From positions 1 to 6,104 of the forward strand of contig JAGPEW010000051.1 in assembly GCA_018056825.1 (NCBI GenBank): a stretch of DNA of 6,104 nt. Reading direction: 5' to 3'. A program made the position numbers and the translations under genes. This stretch comes from Candidatus Sordicultor aquaticus. GTDB lineage: Bacteria; Atribacterota; Atribacteria; Atribacterales; Caldatribacteriaceae. The first letter of the stretch is position 1. Every line of letters begins with the position of its first letter. This document shows positions 1 through 4,751 of the stretch, piece after piece. The notes under the pieces were generated by a model, which saw only the letters and a program-made list of their open reading frames with translations, was not told where the DNA came from and made no database searches.

Positions 1-442
1 TATAAAGTAAAAGCCGACAGTCAGTATACCAAGGTAGACCATAGCGTTTTCCTTGGTAAGTAACAGTAGGCCAAAGGTTAGGCCATATCTGCTCAGTAGC
101 ATCACTTGTTGCTAACCTATCATCTAATGGCTCAAGCCACCCTTGAGCAGCAAAAGTTGGTACCCATCCTCCTAAATCAGCAAAACAAACATCTGGTCCT
201 TGTCCAGCGCTATAAGCCGCGACTAACTTATCGTAATACACTTCGAATCCAATTAACTGGTATTCTACTTCAATTCCGGTTTTTTGGGTAAAGTCAGAAA
301 TAATTTCTTTCCAGGTGTCTTCTTCTTCCACTACGTGTCCGCCCACCCACACAGTAAGCTTTTCGCCAGCAGCCACTACCATACTTGAAGCTGCAAAAAC
401 GAGAAGAAATACCATTAAAACGTAAACAAAACCCTTTCTCAT
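1..442 (-). CDS. Extracellular solute-binding protein of a sugar-type ABC transporter (N-terminal part, runs off left edge)
   Basis: The reverse strand reads 147 codons from ATG at 442 without a stop to the window edge. Residues 1-25 form a signal peptide: MRKG, a hydrophobic stretch to about 23, then VVAAG with an AxA-like cleavage site. There is no lipobox Cys, so a free periplasmic protein is more likely than a lipoprotein. The mature part has the hallmarks of family 1 binding proteins: LTVWVGG at the first strand, FTQKTGIEVEY (51-61), DKLVAAYSAGQGPDV (71-85), GWLEPLDD (101-108) and GKRYGLPW (131-138). Such proteins capture an oligosaccharide or related solute and deliver it to an MalFG-type permease. 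A strong AAGGAGG (449-455) lies 6 bases before the ATG and fixes the start. Family members are usually about 400-450 residues, so roughly a third is visible. The ligand cannot be told. Permease genes would be expected to the left of position 1. Confidence 0.9.
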   Translation of the reverse strand, partial: MRKGFVYVLMVFLLVFAASSMVVAAGEKLTVWVGGHVVEEEDTWKEIISDFTQKTGIEVEYQLIGFEVYYDKLVAAYSAGQGPDVCFADLGGWVPTFAAQGWLEPLDDRLATSDATEQIWPNLWPTVTYQGKRYGLPWYTDCRLLLY

Positions 443-550
443 TGTTTTCCTCCTTAAGTTATCCCTTAATATAACAAAAATTAGTTTTCACTATACTAAC
501 GAATTTAACGGAACCTAAAACTTTAAAATCTACTTACTTTAATGAGCTAA

Positions 551-641
551 AAACTACTATTTGATACTCTTTCACCTCCCTTCTCTAGCAAAAAGCGTAT
601 CATTAATTCAAATACCTGTCAATGCAGAATAAACTACTATT
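551..641. repeat. 11-base direct repeat pair, start points 80 bases apart
   Basis: AAACTACTATT occurs exactly at 551-561 and again at 631-641, on either side of the candidate leftward promoter. The flanking bases differ. The pair could be regulator half-sites or coincidence in AT-rich DNA; the sequence alone cannot separate these. Confidence 0.35.
594..622 (-). promoter_or_regulatory. Candidate sigma70-type promoter for the solute-binding protein gene
   Basis: On the reverse strand a perfect -35 box TTGACA (617-622) is followed by exactly 17 bases and TACGCT (594-599). The latter matches the -10 consensus only at the first, second and last positions. Transcription would begin near 587 and give a leader of about 145 bases before the ATG at 442. 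The weak -10 box and long leader leave room for another start closer to the gene; I saw no better -35/-10 pair there. Confidence 0.4.
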
Positions 642-655
642 GGAGGAGAAGATTA

Positions 656-725
656 GAATCTAAGGAATCGTCGGCTCGAACAAAATATTTATAAGTCTCT
701 GCTGTGGAAAAGTTTTCTTAGATTC
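656..725. repeat. Inverted repeat in the intergenic region (12-bp stem, 46-base loop)
   Basis: GAATCTAAG (656-664) is the exact reverse complement of CTTAGATTC (717-725). Allowing one G-T pair, the stem extends inward to 667 and 714 for 12 pairs. The left arm also overlaps a short palindrome, TTAGA-A-TCTAA (653-663). There is no U-run, so it is not a terminator. If a transcript crossed it, it would form a hairpin; as DNA, the arms could be operator half-sites. Confidence 0.45.
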
Positions 726-781
726 AGAATGGGGAAAATACTCTTATAGATATAATTGGCTTACCTCATGTTAACATTTAT

Positions 782-810
782 TTGCTAATAATAAGGGGAG
801 AAATTATAAT
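782..810 (+). promoter_or_regulatory. Sigma70-type promoter of the rightward operon
   Basis: TTGCTA (782-787) matches four of six -35 consensus bases. It is followed by exactly 17 bases and a perfect TATAAT (805-810). Transcription would start near 816-818, leaving a leader of only about 17 bases that holds the ribosome binding site and then the ATG at 834. The optimal spacing and perfect -10 box make this the best promoter in the window. It presumably drives all six downstream genes, since none of the later gaps is long enough for an obvious second promoter. Confidence 0.75.
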
Positions 811-822
811 AGAAGTAATTCT

Positions 823-830
823 GGGGTGAG
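823..830 (+). promoter_or_regulatory. Ribosome binding site GGGGTGAG of the first operon gene
   Basis: GGGGTGAG lies 3 bases before ATG 834. The GGTGA part pairs with the far end of the anti-Shine-Dalgarno sequence (AGGAGGTGA), so the short visible spacing is normal. The same GGTGA type recurs before the reductase gene at 3359. Confidence 0.6.
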
Positions 831-833
831 ACT

Positions 834-1595
834 ATGGATAAAAAAGCCTTTCTTATCGATATGGATGGAGTTTTGCTTTATGGTGACCAGGCTATATCTG
901 GAGCCAAGGAGTTTATTGAACGCCTCAAGGAGAAAGACTATAAGTTTTTAATTTTAACCAATAACTCCCGTTATACCCCTTCTGACCTTCAACATCGGAT
1001 GAATAATGCCGGTATAGAAATAGATGCTCAACATTTCTTTAGTAGTGCTATGGCTACTGCTCAATTTGTGAGTTCTCAAAAACTTAAAGGTTCGGCCTTT
1101 GTTTTAGGAGGGACAGGGCTGTATCAAGCTCTCAATGAGGTGGGTTATTCTTTTACTGATTATAGGCCTGATTTTGTAATTTTAGGAGAGATGGAATCTT
1201 ATCCCTATGATAAAATCGTGCGAGCTTGCCAGTTGATTATGCAAGGAGTGCCATTTATTGCTACTAATCCCGATCCTTCCGGTCCGGGAGAGGGAGGAAT
1301 TGTTCCGGCTTGTGGAGCGGTAGCAGCTTTAATAGAAGAGGCTTCCGGATATACTCCCTATTTTGTAGGTAAACCCAATCCTCTGATTTTGCGCCTGGCG
1401 CTGAGATATATGGATGAACATTCGGAAAATGCCCTAATGGTGGGGGACCGAATGGATACCGATGTCAAAGTAGGATTGGAATCGGGTTTAGAAACCATTC
1501 TGGTTCTCTCTGGAGTGACCAGGATTGAAGATATAGGTAAGTTTCCTTACCGTCCCAATCGTATCTTGGGTTCGGTAGCGGATATAGAAGTTTAA
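834..1595 (+). CDS. HAD superfamily phosphatase, subfamily IIA (NagD/pNPPase/AraL-like)
   Basis: The 253-residue protein, a normal length for the subfamily, has all four HAD motifs. Motif I is DMDGVLL with nucleophile Asp9 and acid/base Asp11; motif II is LTNNS with Thr42; motif III is the GKPNP Lys180; motif IV is GDRMDTD with Asp205 and Asp210 for Mg2+. The region from about 60 to 175, including ATNPDPSG near 143-150, matches a C2-type cap. These are cytoplasmic Mg2+-dependent phosphatases acting on small phosphoesters such as sugar phosphates, nucleotides, 2-phosphoglycolate or pyridoxal phosphate. The substrate cannot be read from sequence. It is the first gene after the promoter and lies 40 bases before the aminotransferase. 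It could be a metabolite-repair or sugar-phosphate enzyme carried with the operon rather than a pathway step. Pyridoxal phosphate turnover is a possible but speculative link to the next gene. Confidence 0.92.
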   Translation: MDKKAFLIDMDGVLLYGDQAISGAKEFIERLKEKDYKFLILTNNSRYTPSDLQHRMNNAGIEIDAQHFFSSAMATAQFVSSQKLKGSAFVLGGTGLYQALNEVGYSFTDYRPDFVILGEMESYPYDKIVRACQLIMQGVPFIATNPDPSGPGEGGIVPACGAVAALIEEASGYTPYFVGKPNPLILRLALRYMDEHSENALMVGDRMDTDVKVGLESGLETILVLSGVTRIEDIGKFPYRPNRILGSVADIEV

Positions 1596-1635
1596 AAATG
1601 GTGAGGATAAAAATGAAAGTAGGTGAGGAGAAACT

Positions 1636-2910
1636 ATGGATAAGGAACGGGAAGAAAAGAAAAAAACAGTAGAAGAAACCATAGATAAATATGTAAAGTA
1701 TGTAAGTCCAGGGTTGGCTCGTCTGTTCCGGTTTGCCAATTTTTCCACTGTGGAGTGGGAAGGAAAAGGAGCACTGGTTTTTGATATCTATGGGGAAGCT
1801 TATGTTGATTGTATCGGAGGTTTTGGGGTTTTCCCGGTGGGGAGAAATCATCCTCGAGTGGTACAGAAAGTAAAAGAACAGTTAGATAGATTGCCTCTTT
1901 CCACTCGTACTCTTTTTAATAAGCAACAGGCTGATCTGGCAGAAATGCTGGCTCAAATTACTCCTGGAGACTTGCAGTATTCCTTTTTTGGTAATAGTGG
2001 AGCAGAGGCAGTAGAAGGAGCGATAAAATTAGCTCGTTTCTACACCGGAAGAAAGAAATTAGTTTCGGCAATTAACAGTTTTCATGGGAAAACCATGGGA
2101 GCGCTGAGTGTTTCAGGAAGAGAGGTATACAAAAAACCCTTTGAGCCCTTGGTGCCAGAAACTTATCAGGTGCCTTTTGATGATGCAGAGGCCTTAGAAA
2201 AAATAGTAGATGATAAAACAGCAGCGGTAATTTTAGAGCCTATCCAGGGAGAGGGAGGAATCAACATTCCCCACCCTCATTACCTTTCCCAAGTAAAAGA
2301 GATTTGTGACCGTAATGGAGCACTTTTGATTCTGGATGAAGTGCAAACCGGTCTGGGTAGAACCGGGAAAATGTTTGCCTGTGAACACTATGGAGTAGCT
2401 CCTCACATTATGACTTTAGCTAAAGGTTTAGGAGGAGGAGTGCTACCTTTAGGAGCATTTATAAGTACTCCGGAAATTTGGAAAGTTTTTGAAGATAATC
2501 CTCTCATTCATAGCTCTACTTTGGGAGGCAATCCTCTCGCTTGCACTGCAGGGCTGGAAACTTTAAAAATCCTGCAGGAGGAAGATATCCCTGCTCAAGC
2601 AGCGGAAAAAGGTAGCTATTGGATGGAAGAACTCCGGTCGTTACAAGAGCAGTTTTCTGATTTAGTGAAAGAGGTGCGAGGGATAGGCCTTTTAATAGGA
2701 ATGGAATTTTTTGACTCTGATGTGGCTTCATTTTTGGCGGCAGAAATGGCAGAGAGAAAAGTTTTGGTTGCTTATACTCTCAATAACCCTCAAGTGATTC
2801 GCCTAGAGCCTCCTCTTACCATTAAAAAAGAGGAAATAGAGAAAGTTACTAAGGCATTAGAAGAATCTTTAAATAAAGTCAGGGAAACATTAAAGGAAAT
2901 AGGGGGTTAA
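1636..2910 (+). CDS. patA: Class III PLP-dependent aminotransferase, putrescine aminotransferase (PatA/YgjG)-like
   Basis: The 424-residue protein has every fold type I class III landmark: NSGAEA (120-125) and FHGKTMGALS (149-158) for PLP phosphate and ring contacts, EPIQGEGG (201-208), DEVQTGLGRTGKMFACEH (234-251) with the PLP-nitrogen Asp234, and the Schiff-base lysine Lys263 in LAKGLGGGVLPLGA. STLGGNPLAC (294-303) and VLVAYTLNN followed by IRLEPPLT (376-395) closely match what I recall of E. coli PatA. That enzyme moves the amino group of putrescine or cadaverine to 2-oxoglutarate, giving an aminoaldehyde. The symbol names the closest family; the substrate is not proven, and 4-aminobutyrate or ornithine transaminases are relatives. 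The N-terminus is shorter than in E. coli PatA (about 459 residues) and begins with a charged Glu/Lys stretch. GAGGAG (1625-1630), 5 bases upstream, supports the start. The START-domain gene follows after 6 bases, implying shared expression. Confidence 0.88.
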   Translation: MDKEREEKKKTVEETIDKYVKYVSPGLARLFRFANFSTVEWEGKGALVFDIYGEAYVDCIGGFGVFPVGRNHPRVVQKVKEQLDRLPLSTRTLFNKQQADLAEMLAQITPGDLQYSFFGNSGAEAVEGAIKLARFYTGRKKLVSAINSFHGKTMGALSVSGREVYKKPFEPLVPETYQVPFDDAEALEKIVDDKTAAVILEPIQGEGGINIPHPHYLSQVKEICDRNGALLILDEVQTGLGRTGKMFACEHYGVAPHIMTLAKGLGGGVLPLGAFISTPEIWKVFEDNPLIHSSTLGGNPLACTAGLETLKILQEEDIPAQAAEKGSYWMEELRSLQEQFSDLVKEVRGIGLLIGMEFFDSDVASFLAAEMAERKVLVAYTLNNPQVIRLEPPLTIKKEEIEKVTKALEESLNKVRETLKEIGG

Positions 2911-2916
2911 ATAAAA

Positions 2917-3354
2917 ATGGCTAAAGTTTCTTCTTCTTTGGTAATAAATAGGAGTGTAGAAGAAGTTTATAATAAAGCTAAGGAGGTAGAAAAGTTAGCT
3001 ACTTTTTTACCTAGTATAAAAGAGGTAAAAGTTTTAAGTCAAGAGGGTTCGGTGGTGGATAGTTTCTGGAAAGGAGAATTTCAAGGAAGAGAGATTAAAT
3101 GGAAAGAAAGAGATTTCTGGGATGAAGAGAAAAAAGAATGTCGTTTTTCTCTTATAGAAGGAGATTTCAAACAATATGAGGGGGTCTGGAGATTTAAGGA
3201 GGAAGGAGAAAATAAAACTCGGGTAGAATTGGAAATTGAATATGACCTGGGAATACCACTGGTGGGAGCTTTAATCAGTAAGTTTTTAAAGAAAGTTATG
3301 GAGGAAAATGCTCAAGCTATGTTAAAGGCTTTGCAAGAAGTAGTAGAAGGGTGA
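2917..3354 (+). CDS. SRPBCC/START-like lipid-cavity protein (polyketide cyclase/COQ10 type)
   Basis: The 145-residue single-domain protein follows the COQ10/polyketide-cyclase pattern. An opening strand VSSSLVINRS leads to the helix VEEVYNKAKEVEKLATFLP (14-32), then IKEVKVLSQEG, then antiparallel strands including FSLIEGDFKQYEGVWRFKEE (77-96) and TRVELEIEYDLGIP (101-114). It ends in a long helix from about 115 to 143. In this fold the curved sheet and C-terminal helix enclose a hydrophobic cavity that binds lipids, quinones, polyketides or other apolar molecules. Some members are enzymes, others carriers. I see no catalytic signature, so binding or presenting an apolar substrate is the safest reading. 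There is no signal peptide or membrane helix. It sits 6 bases after the aminotransferase and 4 bases before the reductase, a position that suggests it serves the same substrate. The ribosome binding site AGGGGG (2901-2906) lies inside the end of the preceding gene. Confidence 0.8.
   Translation: MAKVSSSLVINRSVEEVYNKAKEVEKLATFLPSIKEVKVLSQEGSVVDSFWKGEFQGREIKWKERDFWDEEKKECRFSLIEGDFKQYEGVWRFKEEGENKTRVELEIEYDLGIPLVGALISKFLKKVMEENAQAMLKALQEVVEG
3350..3354 (+). promoter_or_regulatory. Ribosome binding site GGTGA overlapping the preceding stop codon
   Basis: GGTGA at 3350-3354 serves as the ribosome binding site for ATG 3359 and includes the TGA stop of the START-domain gene. Ribosomes finishing one gene are thus placed to start the next, so the carrier-like protein and the reductase are probably translationally coupled. 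Confidence 0.55.
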
Positions 3355-3358
3355 CTAT

Positions 3359-4423
3359 ATGGATAAATTTGCTTTCATTATTCATGCTTTTAGCCCCCAG
3401 GATATAAAAGACCACCTTAAGTTTTTAAAAATTCTCCCTTCTTCTTGGGTGGAAAGCTTGGCTGCTCGCGTTCCCCCTTTTGTTTTATCGGAAGTGAAAG
3501 GAGTGAGGTCAGAATCTACAGGTAAAGAGGTAGGAGGATGGTTTATTGGGCTTCCTATGACTTCCCGGGTGCTTTTGGAATATCCTTTCTCTTTTGTAGC
3601 TCAGCAAATCCGTAAATGTGGATTCTTGGCGGAAAAATTGGGAGCAAAAATTATTGGCCTGGGAGCTTTTACCTCAGTAGCCGGGGATGGAGGAATTACA
3701 GTTAAAAAAGGTTTACGCATTGCGGTGACCACCGGTGATAGCTATACTGTGGCTACCGCTCTTCAAGCTTTGGAAATGGCTTCTTCTCTAATGGAGATCG
3801 ACTTAGACCAGGAAGAGATTTCCATAGTGGGAGCTACCGGCTCTATTGGTCGAGCTTGTGCTTTGATACTGGCTGAAGAAGGAAAAAAAGTGAGAATAAT
3901 TGGCCGGGACCCCCAGAAAGTAGAGAAAGTAAAAAAAGAAGTAGAAAATATAAAAGGAGAAGAAGTCAAAGGTTTTACCGATATAGAAGAAGGGATAAAA
4001 GGCTCCCGAGCGCTTATTACGGTAACTTCAGCTCTGGGAAATTTACTGGAACCGGCCTGGATTGAACGAGGAGCAGTGGTTTGTGATGTGGCTCGTCCTC
4101 GCAATGTAGCAGAAGAAGTGGCAAAGGCAAGACAAGATGTTTTAGTTATCGAAGGAGGAGTGGTTGATGTTCCGGGAGACCCGGATTTTGGTATGGATTT
4201 TGGCTATCCTCCAGGGAAATCTTATGCTTGCATGGCGGAAACTATGATTTTAACCCTGGAGGGACGATTTGAAGATTATACTCTGGGGAAAGAAATAGAG
4301 GTAGAGAGGGTAAAAGAGATTGAATTACTAGCCCAAAAACATGGATTTAAGGTTTCGGGCTTGCGAAGTTTTGGAAGAGAATTGAGTAAAGAAGAGATAG
4401 AGAAAATCAAAAAAAGGGTTTGA
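3359..4423 (+). CDS. Acyl-ACP/acyl-CoA reductase (AAR)-like, aldehyde-forming NAD(P)H oxidoreductase; often labelled shikimate dehydrogenase
   Basis: The 354-residue protein resembles cyanobacterial long-chain acyl-ACP reductase (about 340 residues) from end to end. Shared landmarks are GLGAFTS (100-106), TTGDSYTVA (124-132; TTGNTHTAY in cyanobacteria), the Rossmann loop VGATGSIG (157-164), the IEGGVVDVPGD segment (264-274), YACMAETMILTLEG (289-302) and a C-terminal KHGF near 327. In the Synechococcus enzyme the Cys of the matching FACFAEAM motif forms the acyl-thioester; here it is Cys291. The known reaction is NADPH-dependent reduction of acyl-ACP or acyl-CoA to a fatty aldehyde. NADPH preference is not certain here; an Arg (183) follows the second strand. 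The N-terminus differs most from cyanobacteria, so acyl specificity is unknown. True shikimate dehydrogenases are about 270 residues and lack this Cys motif. No aldehyde-deformylating oxygenase is in view. The gene is 4 bases after the START-domain gene. Confidence 0.82.
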   Translation: MDKFAFIIHAFSPQDIKDHLKFLKILPSSWVESLAARVPPFVLSEVKGVRSESTGKEVGGWFIGLPMTSRVLLEYPFSFVAQQIRKCGFLAEKLGAKIIGLGAFTSVAGDGGITVKKGLRIAVTTGDSYTVATALQALEMASSLMEIDLDQEEISIVGATGSIGRACALILAEEGKKVRIIGRDPQKVEKVKKEVENIKGEEVKGFTDIEEGIKGSRALITVTSALGNLLEPAWIERGAVVCDVARPRNVAEEVAKARQDVLVIEGGVVDVPGDPDFGMDFGYPPGKSYACMAETMILTLEGRFEDYTLGKEIEVERVKEIELLAQKHGFKVSGLRSFGRELSKEEIEKIKKRV

Positions 4424-4429
4424 GGGGGG
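4423..4429 (+). promoter_or_regulatory. Ribosome binding site AGGGGGG that decides the start at 4435
   Basis: AGGGGGG begins at the last base of the reductase stop codon and sits 5 bases before ATG 4435. An in-frame TTG at 4420 would add five residues but has only a weak AAAGGG upstream and would place this strong site inside the gene. The ATG is therefore preferred. Confidence 0.7.
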
Positions 4430-4434
4430 ATATA

Positions 4435-4734
4435 ATGGGTACTTTTTTAAAAGTGGTAGGTGTGGTATTTTTATGTCTGGGAATAGTAGCGATAATTTTT
4501 TCTTTGGTAGGGATGAGTAAGCAAAAGAGTTCTCCTTCTTATTCTCTTCCTCCTCCAGGAGAAGAGTTTTATCCTTTTCCAGAGGAAGAGTTTTTTCCTT
4601 CCACTTCTGATTTTTTCTCTAAGTTAGCAGGCATAGGAGGAATATTAGGAGGATTTGGAGTGTTGGTAGGAGGCATAGCTCTTTTTTGCCTGGGAAGCAT
4701 TTACAACGATGTAAAAAGCTTGAAAAACCGATGA
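4435..4734 (+). CDS. Small two-helix membrane protein of unknown function
   Basis: I do not recognise this 99-residue protein. It has a hydrophobic segment from about 4 to 26 (LKVVGVVFLCLGIVAIIFSLVG), a 35-residue middle section and a second, glycine-rich segment from about 64 to 89 with three GG pairs. The middle section is rich in Pro, Ser, Glu and aromatics, with repeated acidic-aromatic units such as EEFYPFPEEEFFP (43-55). A short basic tail, KSLKNR, follows. The pattern suggests two membrane helices joined by an acidic loop; the basic tail points to both ends being cytoplasmic and the loop outside, but this is inference. Gly-rich helices often pack against partners, so a complex subunit or membrane anchor is possible. 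It lies 11 bases after the reductase and 17 before the flavoprotein, so it is co-transcribed. The start is ATG 4435 rather than the in-frame TTG at 4420. Confidence 0.75.
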   Translation: MGTFLKVVGVVFLCLGIVAIIFSLVGMSKQKSSPSYSLPPPGEEFYPFPEEEFFPSTSDFFSKLAGIGGILGGFGVLVGGIALFCLGSIYNDVKSLKNR

Positions 4735-4751
4735 TGAAGGTGGAGTGACAA

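Larger units (their letters stand above)
443..833. other. Divergent intergenic region, 391 bases, no gene seen
   Basis: This very AT-rich stretch separates the leftward solute-binding protein gene from the rightward operon. I found no convincing coding sequence or tRNA in it and no recognisable riboswitch. It contains one good rightward promoter (782-810), one plausible leftward promoter (594-622), an inverted repeat (656-725) and an 11-base direct repeat (551-561 and 631-641). A second isolated TATAAT at 751-756 has no recognisable -35 partner. Nothing here looks like an intrinsic terminator, as expected between divergent genes. Confidence 0.75.

Noticed and set aside
106..291. Plus-strand open frame of 61 codons
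   Set aside because: It lies wholly opposite the solute-binding protein, which has a clear signal peptide, family motifs and a strong ribosome binding site. The plus-strand product has no recognisable features.
570..582. Reverse-strand GGGAGGTG resembling a ribosome binding site for a leader peptide
   Set aside because: The only nearby start is the GTG inside the site itself, leaving no spacing; the following frame would be about 13 codons with no recognisable content.
668..690. GGCTCGAAC resembling a tRNA T-loop
   Set aside because: There is no flanking T-stem and no matching acceptor or anticodon stem, so it is not a tRNA.
1596..1635. Possible internal promoter or terminator in the longest operon gap
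   Set aside because: Only 40 bases with no hairpin, no U-run and no -35/-10 pair; read-through is the simpler explanation.
1598..1672. Short frame of 24 codons from ATG 1598 (or 1613) overlapping the aminotransferase start
   Set aside because: It has no good ribosome binding site, it is out of frame with the aminotransferase, and most of its length is that gene's ribosome binding site and Lys-rich beginning.
1465..1851. Minus-strand open frames across the phosphatase/aminotransferase junction (also 1488-1748)
   Set aside because: They run opposite two strongly supported genes, and the translated products are low-complexity Phe/Ser/Pro-rich, typical of the antisense of Glu/Lys-rich coding DNA.
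2516..2731. Minus-strand open frame of 71 codons
   Set aside because: It is the shadow of the aminotransferase, whose motifs cover the same stretch.
3763..4104. Minus-strand open frame of 113 codons
   Set aside because: It lies opposite the Rossmann domain of the reductase, with a Ser/Thr/Pro/Phe-rich product and no family features.
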